Origin: an uncultured Eubacteriales bacterium
Lineage (GTDB): Bacteria > Bacillota > Clostridia > Peptostreptococcales > Anaerovoracaceae
Assembly: GCA_902766185.1 (NCBI GenBank)
Contig: CACXCQ010000094.1
Span: forward strand, 1-5,850
DNA length: 5,850 nucleotides
Direction: 5' to 3'
Shown: positions 1 to 5,842 of the stretch, one piece after another
Position numbering within the stretch: position 1 is the stretch's first letter
Layout of the letters: every line of letters begins with the position of its first letter
Notes under the pieces: model-generated
What the model saw: the letters and a program-made list of their open reading frames with translations, nothing else
Told to the model about the DNA's origin: nothing
The model's database searches: none
Program-made: the position numbers and the translations under genes

Positions 1-370
1 ACGCGGCCTGCTCCATCAGCCAGTCCAGCCTTTGCTCATCCCCGGTCAGGTACAGGTATCCCACCAGAGCTTCAAAGGCTGTGGCCCACTTGTATGTCAT
101 GGGATCGGCGTTCTTCGCCTTCGAATGAAAGCGGTGGTTGCGCCAGCGCCGCACGTGCTTCTGCTCCTCCTCCGTCAGCGAATCGAAAAGACCGTGGATG
201 ATCTGTGCCTGCGCGACTGCGCTGACGTAACGGGTGGCCTCCCGGTGCAACCTCTCCGCCTTGCTGATCCCCCGTCCGAGGAGCATCTGCCGGATGAAGT
301 GCTCGTAGACCGCATCTCCCATGAAGGCCAGAGCGTCGGTATTCAGGTTCCGCGCCTTCTCCGCGGGCAT
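1..370 (-). CDS. mrnC: Mini-ribonuclease III (MrnC), C-terminus cut off by the window edge
   Basis: Mini-III is a dimeric RNase III-like enzyme without a double-stranded-RNA-binding domain; in Bacillus subtilis it matures the ends of 23S rRNA. The visible 123 residues show the RNase III signature near the N-terminus (LAFMGDAVYE, residues 14-23, with the acidic catalytic residues D19 and E23) and the second conserved helix TAFEALVGYLYL (97-108, catalytic E100). A basic RRWRN segment at 74-78 sits where the family usually has RGRN. The full protein is normally about 130-145 residues, so only a short C-terminal piece is missing. The ATG at 370 follows GGAG by a few bases and lies 10 bases after the cysS stop. 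An in-frame GTG at 388 would overlap cysS by 8 bases but has no visible ribosome binding site. It is cotranscribed with cysS, a common arrangement in Clostridia. Confidence 0.93.
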   Translation of the reverse strand, partial: MPAEKARNLNTDALAFMGDAVYEHFIRQMLLGRGISKAERLHREATRYVSAVAQAQIIHGLFDSLTEEEQKHVRRWRNHRFHSKAKNADPMTYKWATAFEALVGYLYLTGDEQRLDWLMEQAA

Positions 371-380
371 GGTCTCCGTC

Positions 381-1784
381 TTAATCACGGATGATCTGTA
401 CGCCCTGGGGCGTATCCTTCAGCGTGATGCCCCGGGCCTTCAGCAGATCCCGGATCTCATCCGCTCTGGCATAGTTCTTCGCTTTTCTCGCCTCCTGGCG
501 TTCCTCGACCAGAGCCTGCACATCGTCATCGATGGCCTCTTCCTCTTCGGCATCCTGCAGCAGACCCAGCACGCCGCACAGCTCCATCAACACGTCCATG
601 GCTGCCTTAGCAAAGGCCTTCGTCGCTCCGCCGCGAACTGCCTGATTGATGGCCGTGACCAGCTCGAACACCGCGGAAACGCCGTCCGCCGTATTCAGGT
701 CGTCATCCATAGCCTGGATGAAGGACTGGCGGTAAGCATCGAATCCGTCCGCCGCTTCCTTCTCTGCAGCCGTCATCTCGCCCTCGTTGCCGTTCTCCAT
801 GAGATGGCGGAGGTTGTCTCTGGCGTTCTGCATACGGGCGAGTCCGTTCTTCGCCTGCTCCATCAGCTTATCGCTGAAATCGATGGGGCTGCGGTAGTGG
901 CCCGACAGCAGGAAGAAGCGGATGACTTCCCCGTCATACTCCTTCAGGATATCCCTGACGGTGAAAAAGTTGCCCTTGGACTTGGACATCTTCTCGTGAT
1001 CGATAGTGATGTAGCCGTTGTGCATCCAGTAGTTGGCGAAGGGTACACCGTTGCAGCACTCGGACTGGGCGATCTCGTTCTCATGATGAGGGAACTGCAG
1101 ATCCTGTCCGCCGGCGTGGATATCGATGGTATCCCCGAGGTGCTTCTTGGCCATGGCGGAGCACTCGATGTGCCAGCCCGGCCGGCCCATTCCCCAGGGG
1201 CACTCCCAGGCGATCTCGTCCGGTTCCTTGCGCGCCTTCCACAGGGCGAAGTCCAGAGGATCATCCTTGTCTTCGTTGATGGCGATGCGGGCGCCGGACT
1301 CCAGCTCATCGATGTCCTTCTTGGACAGCTTGCCGTAGCCGTCGAACTTTCTGGTGGAGAAATACACATCCCCGTTGCGTTCATAGGCGTAGCCCTTGTC
1401 GATGAGGGTCTGCACGAAGCTGATGATCTCCGGAATGTGCTCGGAGACTCTGGGATGGACGTCCGCCTTCTCCACGTTCAGCGCCGCTGCGTCCTTGTAG
1501 TATTCTTCGATGTATCTCTCGCTGATCTCGGGAGCGGTCACGCCTTCCTCCCTGGCTTTGTTGATGATCTTGTCATCCACGTCGGTGAAGTTCTGGACGA
1601 ACTTCACGTCGTAGCCTCTGTACCGCAGATATTTCCGCAGGGTATCAAAAACCACGAAGGGACGGGCGTTTCCGATATGAAAGAAGTTGTAGACCGTGGG
1701 GCCGCAGACATAGATCCGCACCTTTCCGTCTTCGATGGTCTTCAGTTCTTCTTTTCTTCTTGTGAGCGTATTGTATACCTTCAT
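381..1784 (-). CDS. cysS: Cysteinyl-tRNA synthetase
   Basis: This class I aminoacyl-tRNA synthetase charges tRNA-Cys with cysteine in the cytoplasm. At 467 residues it has the family's usual length. The HIGH motif appears as HIGN at residues 36-39 and the KMSKS loop is intact at 265-269. The expected zinc ligands are C27 (in YVCGPTVYN), C208 (in HIECSAMA), H233 and E237 (in [10 protein letters not shown]). The C-terminal half is the helical anticodon-binding DALR-type region, ending in the usual basic stretch around [15 protein letters not shown]. The frame stays open far upstream, into the preceding gene. The ATG at 1784 is chosen because AGGAGG lies 5 bases before it and the encoded [14 protein letters not shown] matches the usual CysRS N-terminus. 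It is third in the operon, 23 bases after the PHP gene. No T-box leader fits in that gap, so tRNA-Cys-dependent control is not seen here. Confidence 0.98.
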   Translation of the reverse strand: MKVYNTLTRRKEELKTIEDGKVRIYVCGPTVYNFFHIGNARPFVVFDTLRKYLRYRGYDVKFVQNFTDVDDKIINKAREEGVTAPEISERYIEEYYKDAAALNVEKADVHPRVSEHIPEIISFVQTLIDKGYAYERNGDVYFSTRKFDGYGKLSKKDIDELESGARIAINEDKDDPLDFALWKARKEPDEIAWECPWGMGRPGWHIECSAMAKKHLGDTIDIHAGGQDLQFPHHENEIAQSECCNGVPFANYWMHNGYITIDHEKMSKSKGNFFTVRDILKEYDGEVIRFFLLSGHYRSPIDFSDKLMEQAKNGLARMQNARDNLRHLMENGNEGEMTAAEKEAADGFDAYRQSFIQAMDDDLNTADGVSAVFELVTAINQAVRGGATKAFAKAAMDVLMELCGVLGLLQDAEEEEAIDDDVQALVEERQEARKAKNYARADEIRDLLKARGITLKDTPQGVQIIRD

Positions 1785-1789
1785 CGTTA

Positions 1790-1795
1790 CCTCCT
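1790..1795 (-). promoter_or_regulatory. Ribosome binding site of cysS
   Basis: A perfect AGGAGG on the minus strand lies 5 bases before the ATG at 1784. It decides the cysS start, because the same frame is open for more than 350 bases further upstream. It lies in the 23-base gap after the PHP gene stop. Confidence 0.9.
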
Positions 1796-1807
1796 GTCTT
1801 GTCTGGT

Positions 1808-2632
1808 TTATCTGTATTCTGCCGTGGGATCCGCGTCGGCAAGGTCCTTGCCGTGGAAGTCGGAACCCCGGGTAATGTGCAAATGATATTTCTCCGCCAG
1901 CTCGACGAACCGGGCGGACTGCTCTTCGTTCATGTCCGGATGATAGCACTCCAGACCCTTCAGGCCCTGCTTTTTGAGCCTGGCGATGATTTTCTCCACG
2001 TTCTCGAAGAATTCCTCGCTGCCCGTTTCGCCGATCCCTCTTGTCTGGATGGGATGGGCCAGCACCGGGATGCCGCCTGCCTGCAGCAGCACCTGGATGG
2101 CTTCCTCTGAGCTGGGCTTGGTTTTTTTGATCGCCCTGCATTTCGGGCTTCCCAGGATCTCAGCGCCGAAGGCTTCCTTCGGCCTGCTGATGTAGCCTTT
2201 TTCGACCAGGGCTCTGGCGATGACCGGCTTGCCGACGTATCCCTTCTCGCCGGTCTTGATATCGTCCTCGGAGATGTCGTATCCCATCTCCCGAAGGGCG
2301 GCAAAGAGCTTCACGTTCCGGGCCCGTCTGCGCTGAAGCATTCCCTCCAGAAAAACCTGGAGCTCTTCGTTCTCCGTATCCATGCGGTAGCCAAGGATGT
2401 GCAGCCCGATCCCCTCCTCGGTCTGTGTGGCGATCTCGATCCCGGGGATCACCCGCATTTCCACGGCCTCTGCCGCGATGGCCGCCTCCTTAAGACCCGC
2501 TGTGGTGTCGTGATCGGTGATGGCGATCTCATCGTACTCCAGCTCCTTCGCCCGCTTGACGATCTGGGTGGGCGTGGCTGATCCGTCGGAATATGTGGTG
2601 TGGATATGATAATCGATCTTATAACCCTGCAT
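1808..2632 (-). CDS. PHP-domain metal-dependent phosphoesterase (RNase AM / nucleoside 3',5'-bisphosphate phosphatase type)
   Basis: The protein has 274 residues and belongs to the PHP superfamily, which hydrolyses phosphoesters using two or three metal ions. The metal-ligand motifs are in order: HIHTTYSDG (H9, H11, D16), ITDHD (D40, H41), GIEI (E66), LHILGY (H78), LAHP (H193), ECYHPD (H231) and SDFHG (D258, H260). The insertion at about residues 100-175, including [14 protein letters not shown], is typical of the YciV/TrpH branch. Characterised members of that branch are a 3',5'-nucleoside bisphosphate phosphatase and the 5'-to-3' exonuclease RNase AM, which trims rRNA 5' ends in Escherichia coli. 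It is not PolX, a polymerase III alpha subunit or histidinol phosphatase, as no extra domains are present and the motif layout differs. Its ATG overlaps the xpt stop by one base, and its ribosome binding site GGAGGAG lies inside the end of xpt, so translation is probably coupled. The substrate cannot be read from the sequence. Confidence 0.9.
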   Translation of the reverse strand: MQGYKIDYHIHTTYSDGSATPTQIVKRAKELEYDEIAITDHDTTAGLKEAAIAAEAVEMRVIPGIEIATQTEEGIGLHILGYRMDTENEELQVFLEGMLQRRRARNVKLFAALREMGYDISEDDIKTGEKGYVGKPVIARALVEKGYISRPKEAFGAEILGSPKCRAIKKTKPSSEEAIQVLLQAGGIPVLAHPIQTRGIGETGSEEFFENVEKIIARLKKQGLKGLECYHPDMNEEQSARFVELAEKYHLHITRGSDFHGKDLADADPTAEYR

Positions 2633-3210
2633 TACTCCTCCCGAAAGATAACGGTGCCGTCGTCGATCCTGTCGATGACCGCCAGAGATTCCACCCTGAC
2701 GCCCTTTGCCTTCAGCTTGGCCGCGCCACCCTGAAATCCTTTTTCGATGACGATGCCGACTCCCGCCACATCCGCGCCGGCGCTGCGGACCATCTCCACC
2801 ATCGCCAGGGACGCTTCACCGTAAGCCAGAAAGTCGTCCAGGATCAGCACGTTCTCACCGGCGTTCAGAAACCGCTCCGAGACCCGGAGCTTGGATACTG
2901 TTCCCTTGGTAAAGGATCTCGCCTCTTCCTCATAGAATCCCTCCACCATGGTGTTGGGCGCGGCTTTTTTGGCGAATACCACCGGCGGGTAATCAAAGTG
3001 CGGGGCCGCCGCCATGGCGATGGCGATTCCGCTGGCCTCCACCGTGAGTATCCTGTCCACCTTCACATCGGCGAACCGCCGGCCGAACTCAGCGCCCACT
3101 TCCTCCAGGAACCGGGTGTCCAGCTGGTGGTTCAGGAAACTGTCCACCTTGACGATATCCTTGCCGATGGCGACTCCATCCTGCATTATTTTCTGTTTCA
3201 GCGCTTCCAT
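2632..3210 (-). CDS. xpt: Xanthine phosphoribosyltransferase
   Basis: This enzyme joins xanthine to PRPP to make XMP, salvaging purines in the cytoplasm. The protein has 192 residues, very close to Bacillus subtilis Xpt. It shows the matching N-terminus (MEALKQKIMQDGV), the KVDSFLNHQ segment at 21-29, LTVEASGIA at 55-63, and the PRPP-binding loop VLILDDFLAYGEA at 121-133 with the acidic pair D125-D126. The later GIVIEKGFQGG and RVESLAVI segments also match the family. The ATG at 3210 is the family start; the only Shine-Dalgarno-like sequence is a GGGGG run 8 bases upstream. It is the first gene after the terminator at 3252-3286 and heads the xpt-PHP-cysS-mrnC operon. No purine riboswitch fits in the roughly 40-base leader, unlike xpt in Bacillus, so control differs. 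Confidence 0.96.
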   Translation of the reverse strand: MEALKQKIMQDGVAIGKDIVKVDSFLNHQLDTRFLEEVGAEFGRRFADVKVDRILTVEASGIAIAMAAAPHFDYPPVVFAKKAAPNTMVEGFYEEEARSFTKGTVSKLRVSERFLNAGENVLILDDFLAYGEASLAMVEMVRSAGADVAGVGIVIEKGFQGGAAKLKAKGVRVESLAVIDRIDDGTVIFREE

Positions 3211-3251
3211 AATTGATGCCCCCGTTATGAAACTACCATGTCCTAATTACG

Positions 3252-3286
3252 AAAAATGCGCACGGCAGCTTTTCGCTGCCGTGCGC
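3252..3286 (-). terminator. Rho-independent terminator of the DivIVA-like gene
   Basis: On the minus strand a perfect 12-base-pair GC-rich stem (3275-3286 with 3258-3269) closes a GAAAA loop and is followed by A and TTTTT (3252-3256). It begins 23 bases after the stop of the gene at 3309-4652, so it should end that transcript before xpt. There is no T run on the plus-strand side, so it acts in one direction only. Confidence 0.9.
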
Positions 3287-3308
3287 CGAACAATTCTCAA
3301 CGTTCGAC

Positions 3309-4652
3309 TTAATCCTTAAACAGTTCCTCAAGGCCCTCGAAGGAGATCTCTTCAATAGGCTCCTCCTCGATCACGGGCTCTTCCTGCGGAATGTCGACGG
3401 AAATGTCTTCAAGGGCCAGGTCTTCGATGTCGCCCAGAACCTCTCCTGCCGCTTCTTCGACTGCGCCCACTGCCGGAACTTCAACTTCCGGGACCTCAGG
3501 GACGACTTCCTGCGGGATCACGTCGTCGACGGGAACCTCAACAGGGATCTCTGCGGGAACTTCCTCCAGCGGAGCGAACTCGGCCACTTCCGCGGGGATC
3601 TCGACTTCCGGGACCTCGACCGCCGGAATCTCCGCCGGAACTTCTTCCACCGGGATCTCCACTTCCGGGATCTCCACCGGAATCTCTACTGGCGGCTCTT
3701 CGACGGGGATATCGATCGCCGGTTCATCTGCAACGATCACTTCCGGCTCTGCGGGCTCTTCGACCACTGCTGCCGGGGTGTCGAACACTGGCTCAAAGTG
3801 GAATCCGCTTTCTTCCGGTTCGGGTTCAGCGGGAACTTCGATCTCCGGCTCTACTACCGGGGGCTCTGCCGGCGCTTCGACCTCGGCCGGACCTGCCTTT
3901 GCAGCATCCTCCTGCTGCATCTTGGCAACCAGCTCTTCGAAGGTCATCTCCTGGGGAGCTTCTTCGACCGCTTCCTCCTCTGCCGGTTCGGGCTCTGCCG
4001 GTACCTGCTCATCCTGCAGCTGCCATGCCGCTTCTTCGGATGACTCCTGCAGCTGTGCCTTCAGTCCGTCGATCTTGCCTGCGGTCCTCAGGATGTTGGT
4101 CTTGATCTCGTCGAATTCCTGATCCATGACTGCGACCTGATCTCTGTACTGATCTCTGACCGCGTCCGCGTGTCTCTTCTCGGCGTCGATGCCGGCGGCG
4201 AGTTCGTTCTTCTCCCGCTCTGCCGCTGCCTTTGCCGCTTCCAGATCAGCTTCCAGATCTTCCTTCTCCTTCGCTGCCTGGGCTCTGCACGCTTCGATCT
4301 CTTCCTGCTGTGCGGCGATCTGTTCCTTGCCTGCTGCCAGGATCTCGTCCACCTCAGCCTTCGCCTTGTTAATGATCTCGTTGCTGCTCTTCTTCGCTTC
4401 CATGATTAAGCTGATATAGAGATCATTGTTTTCATCGTATTTCTGATATTTGTCCTGCAGTTCGCTGATCTCTGTTTCGTAGCTGACTGTCAGATCATCG
4501 ATGCTTCTTTCGTAGACGTCGCATAGTTGCTGCATGCATGCATATACATCGTCTTTGTCGAATCCTTCGCCATCGCTCTTTCTGATTTTCATCCCCTTCA
4601 GAAGATTGATGACCATGTCACGTCTCTGTTCAGTTAATGCACTAATATCCAT
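3309..4652 (-). CDS. DivIVA-like coiled-coil protein with long acidic Pro/Glu/Val tail
   Basis: The protein has 447 residues and is probably cytoplasmic: no signal peptide or membrane helix is seen. Residues 29-105 resemble DivIVA/GpsB-type proteins: GFDKDDVYACMQQL then VYE recalls the RGYDxDEVxxFL...DYE motif, and the LIMEAKKSSNEIINKAKAEVDEIL stretch (82-105) is the usual second helix. Coiled coil runs to about residue 213 with Lys/Glu/Ala heptads. Residues 217 to about 430 are a disordered-looking acidic tract rich in EVP, EIP and PAE units, with near-duplicate VEVPEVEIP and VEIPEVEIP segments. Short hydrophobic patches TFEELVAKM (237-245) and SFEGLEELF (437-445) break the acidic run. The canonical Phe-Arg membrane-binding tip of DivIVA is not obvious. 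DivIVA relatives mark poles and septa by sensing curved membrane; a scaffold role here is inferred. It has its own promoter and terminator, so it is monocistronic. Confidence 0.75.
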   Translation of the reverse strand: MDISALTEQRRDMVINLLKGMKIRKSDGEGFDKDDVYACMQQLCDVYERSIDDLTVSYETEISELQDKYQKYDENNDLYISLIMEAKKSSNEIINKAKAEVDEILAAGKEQIAAQQEEIEACRAQAAKEKEDLEADLEAAKAAAEREKNELAAGIDAEKRHADAVRDQYRDQVAVMDQEFDEIKTNILRTAGKIDGLKAQLQESSEEAAWQLQDEQVPAEPEPAEEEAVEEAPQEMTFEELVAKMQQEDAAKAGPAEVEAPAEPPVVEPEIEVPAEPEPEESGFHFEPVFDTPAAVVEEPAEPEVIVADEPAIDIPVEEPPVEIPVEIPEVEIPVEEVPAEIPAVEVPEVEIPAEVAEFAPLEEVPAEIPVEVPVDDVIPQEVVPEVPEVEVPAVGAVEEAAGEVLGDIEDLALEDISVDIPQEEPVIEEEPIEEISFEGLEELFKD

Positions 4653-4658
4653 ATGAAA

Positions 4659-4664
4659 CCTCTT
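4659..4664 (-). promoter_or_regulatory. Ribosome binding site of the DivIVA-like gene
   Basis: AAGAGG on the minus strand lies 6 bases before the ATG at 4652. It supports that start over an in-frame TTG at 4673, which would add seven residues and would contain this site within its own coding sequence. Confidence 0.75.
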
Positions 4665-4680
4665 CTTTATCAACTTAACA

Positions 4681-4736
4681 ACAGATTTGCTGATACATTA
4701 TATCATTGATTTTTTGCTTTGTCTTCCTAAATCTGT
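4681..4736. repeat. 8-base inverted repeat around the DivIVA-like promoter
   Basis: ACAGATTT at 4681-4688 and its exact complement AAATCTGT at 4729-4736 flank the -10 and -35 boxes of the minus-strand promoter, 40 bases apart. They could be paired operator half-sites for a looping or large dimeric regulator. Chance pairing in an AT-rich region is also plausible. Confidence 0.35.
4697..4725 (-). promoter_or_regulatory. Sigma-A-type promoter of the DivIVA-like gene
   Basis: On the minus strand a perfect -10 TATAAT (4697-4702) lies 17 bases after AAGACA (4720-4725), which matches the -35 consensus at four of six positions. Transcription would start near 4690, giving a leader of about 38 bases before the ATG at 4652. 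Confidence 0.7.
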
Positions 4737-4753
4737 AATTTTCTACAAAAATA

Positions 4754-4783
4754 TTGACTTTTTTGCTCCTTTATGACTATTAT
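4754..4783 (+). promoter_or_regulatory. Sigma-A-type promoter of the membrane protein gene
   Basis: TTGACT (4754-4759, five of six -35 bases) is followed after 18 bases by TATTAT (4778-4783). The start point would be near 4790, about 35 bases before the ATG at 4825. It diverges from the promoter at 4697-4725, with the two -35 boxes about 28 bases apart, so one regulator could affect both. Confidence 0.7.
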
Positions 4784-4824
4784 ATCGTATAGTTGTATTT
4801 GAAAAATTTGTATGGGAGTTTCTG

Positions 4825-5706
4825 ATGAAAACGATAGAAATCCTTTCAAACGGACAAAAAGTTCAATTTACAACAAAATCAGTCACCGTAAATGGCAAGG
4901 AGCATCTGTATTCCCACATCACCGAGTTGCGCCATTCCGAGGCGAAGCGCGTCTACGGCTTCAAGTGCGACGACGAGGTGATCATGCTTCCCTACGAGGA
5001 GAAGGATGCCAAGACGCTGAAGGTCATCTTCAGCCAGGTGCAGCAGATGCATCGCCATCCCGCTCCCGCAAAGGCAGGACAGGCGCAGGCTCCCGCAAAG
5101 GCAGAGCCGGCCCCGGCAGAGGTGGCGCAGGCCCCGGCAGAACCGGCCGTTGAAGAAACTCCGGTTGCGGAAGAAGTCCCTGCGACTGAGGTTCCGGCTG
5201 ATACTCCGGCGGAAGTTCCTGCGGTGGAAGAAGTTCCGGCCGTAGAGCCGGCTGTTGAAGAGGCTCCGGTTGCGGAAGAAGTCCCTGCGGCTGAAGTTCC
5301 CGCTGAGGAAGTTCCCGCTGAGGAAGCCCCCGCTGAGGAGACCGCGGAAGAAACCCCTGCGGAACCGATCCTCTCGGCAAAAGAAAAGAAACGTCTGGAA
5401 AAAGAAAAGCGCAAGGCGGATAAGGAAGCAGCCAAGCGCGAAAAGTTGGCGAAGAAGGCAGCGGCCGCCGCAGGCGGCACCGTGGCCTACGAAGAAGCCG
5501 CCGAACAGATGGATCCTGTTCAGAAGAGTGCCCGCTTCAAGAAGGCGATCATCATCTTCTGCATCATCCTGGCCGTCTTCGTTCTGCTGGGAATCGCCTA
5601 CTATTTCCTGATCGGACCTGCCTCTGATCCGCAGATCGGACCCAACTCCACGGACCAGACGCAATATAATGATATAGATGATATGATAAATGACCTTGAA
5701 AACTGA
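4825..5706 (+). CDS. Unrecognised single-pass membrane protein with Pro/Ala/Glu repeat linker
   Basis: I do not recognise a family. The 293 residues divide clearly. Residues 1-75 look like a small globular domain of alternating beta strands ending in a helix (DAKTLKVIFSQVQQM), possibly PH-like. Residues 77-181 are a Pro/Ala/Glu/Val linker with a duplicated 19-residue unit (106-124 and 141-159). Residues 184-212 are very rich in Lys, Arg and Glu, probably one long charged helix. Residues 241-264 are a single hydrophobic membrane helix preceded by Arg-Phe-Lys-Lys. Residues 265-293 are a short acidic tail ending IDDMINDLEN. The positive charges before the helix predict the N-terminal part inside the cell and only the tail outside. 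No signal peptide is present. GGGAG lies 6 bases before the ATG. It is divergent from the DivIVA-like gene and shares its style of repeat. No terminator with a T run follows before the tRNA. Confidence 0.85.
   Translation: MKTIEILSNGQKVQFTTKSVTVNGKEHLYSHITELRHSEAKRVYGFKCDDEVIMLPYEEKDAKTLKVIFSQVQQMHRHPAPAKAGQAQAPAKAEPAPAEVAQAPAEPAVEETPVAEEVPATEVPADTPAEVPAVEEVPAVEPAVEEAPVAEEVPAAEVPAEEVPAEEAPAEETAEETPAEPILSAKEKKRLEKEKRKADKEAAKREKLAKKAAAAAGGTVAYEEAAEQMDPVQKSARFKKAIIIFCIILAVFVLLGIAYYFLIGPASDPQIGPNSTDQTQYNDIDDMINDLEN
5140..5300 (+). repeat. 56-bp direct repeat, 105-bp period, inside the membrane protein gene
   Basis: Bases 5140-5195 recur at 5245-5300 with 6 differences in 56. They encode EPAVEETPVAEEVPATEVP and EPAVEEAPVAEEVPAAEVP. 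The period is 35 codons, so copy-number change keeps the frame. This points to internal duplication during growth of the linker. Confidence 0.85.
5293..5337 (+). repeat. 15-bp tandem triplication in the linker
   Basis: GAAGTTCCCGCTGAG occurs at 5293-5307 and 5308-5322, with a third copy at 5323-5337 (GAAGCCCCCGCTGAG) carrying two changes. Each encodes E-(V/A)-P-A-E. This is a slippage-prone tract whose length may vary between strains in five-residue steps. Confidence 0.85.
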
Positions 5707-5724
5707 TTTCAAAGATGTTATAAT
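5696..5724 (+). promoter_or_regulatory. Near-consensus promoter of the tRNA gene
   Basis: TTGAAA (5696-5701) and a perfect TATAAT (5719-5724) are separated by 17 bases, with an extended -10 TG at 5716-5717. The -35 lies in the last codons of the membrane protein gene, whose stop is 5704-5706. Transcription would begin near 5731, about 36 bases before the mature tRNA end. Confidence 0.82.
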
Positions 5725-5730
5725 GGCGAA

Positions 5731-5760
5731 GTCGCTTCGGAAAACAGCATCCGAAGAGAC
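5731..5760 (+). other. Hairpin in the 5' leader of the tRNA precursor
   Basis: Bases 5731-5740 pair with 5751-5760 around a 10-base loop, with CTTCGG/CCGAAG as the core and a single G-A mismatch. No T run follows, so this is not a normal terminator. It begins about where the tRNA promoter should initiate and would lie at the extreme 5' end of the precursor, just upstream of the RNase P cut. Confidence 0.6.
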
Positions 5761-5766
5761 GCCCAA

Positions 5767-5842
5767 GCCACTGTAGCTCATCTGGCAGAGCAGCACATTC
5801 GTAACGTGCAGGTGGCCGGTTCGATCCCGGCCAGTGGCTCCA
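5767..5842 (+). tRNA. tRNA-Thr, anticodon CGU (reads ACG)
   Basis: A complete 76-base cloverleaf is visible. The acceptor stem is GCCACTG with CAGTGGC (all seven pairs), the D arm GCTC/GAGC, the anticodon loop TTCGTAA with anticodon CGT at 5800-5802, a five-base variable loop, and the T arm GCCGG-TTCGATC-CCGGC with all five pairs. The discriminator base is T and CCA is encoded at 5840-5842. The anticodon stem GCACA/CGTGC has four pairs and an A31-C39 mismatch next to the loop. Position 15 is T and 48 is G, not the usual G15-C48. It has its own strong promoter but could also be reached by readthrough from the upstream gene. Further tRNA genes may follow beyond the window. Confidence 0.95.

Noticed and set aside
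1785..1807. T-box riboswitch upstream of cysS
   Set aside because: The gap is only 23 bases and mostly ribosome binding site, so no T-box can fit.
321..1886. 521-codon open frame on the plus strand opposite cysS
   Set aside because: It lies antisense to a clear cysteinyl-tRNA synthetase and mrnC, has no ribosome binding site and shows no protein-family resemblance. It is a by-product of GC-rich codon use.
3484..3680. Repeated short units in the DivIVA-like gene as a possible CRISPR or intergenic repeat array
   Set aside because: The units are in frame, diverged, without constant spacers, and encode EVP/EIP peptides. They are a coding low-complexity tract.
3391..4122. Plus-strand Ser/Thr/Gly-rich frame resembling a secreted repeat protein
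   Set aside because: It is the antisense reading of the Pro/Glu/Val repeat tract of the DivIVA-like gene. The low complexity comes from that tract, and there is no start signal.
4671..4673. TTG at 4673 as the start of the DivIVA-like protein
   Set aside because: The ATG at 4652 has AAGAGG at good spacing, whereas the TTG has no such site and would place that ribosome binding site inside the coding sequence.
4812..5153. Overlapping plus-strand frame starting at the ATG at 4812
   Set aside because: That ATG overlaps the GGGAG ribosome binding site of the gene at 4825 and has no site of its own. The product is an Arg/Gly-rich frame-shifted reading of the linker.
5731..5760. Intrinsic terminator for the membrane protein gene
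   Set aside because: The hairpin has a mismatch and no T run on either strand, so it does not meet the pattern of a Rho-independent terminator.
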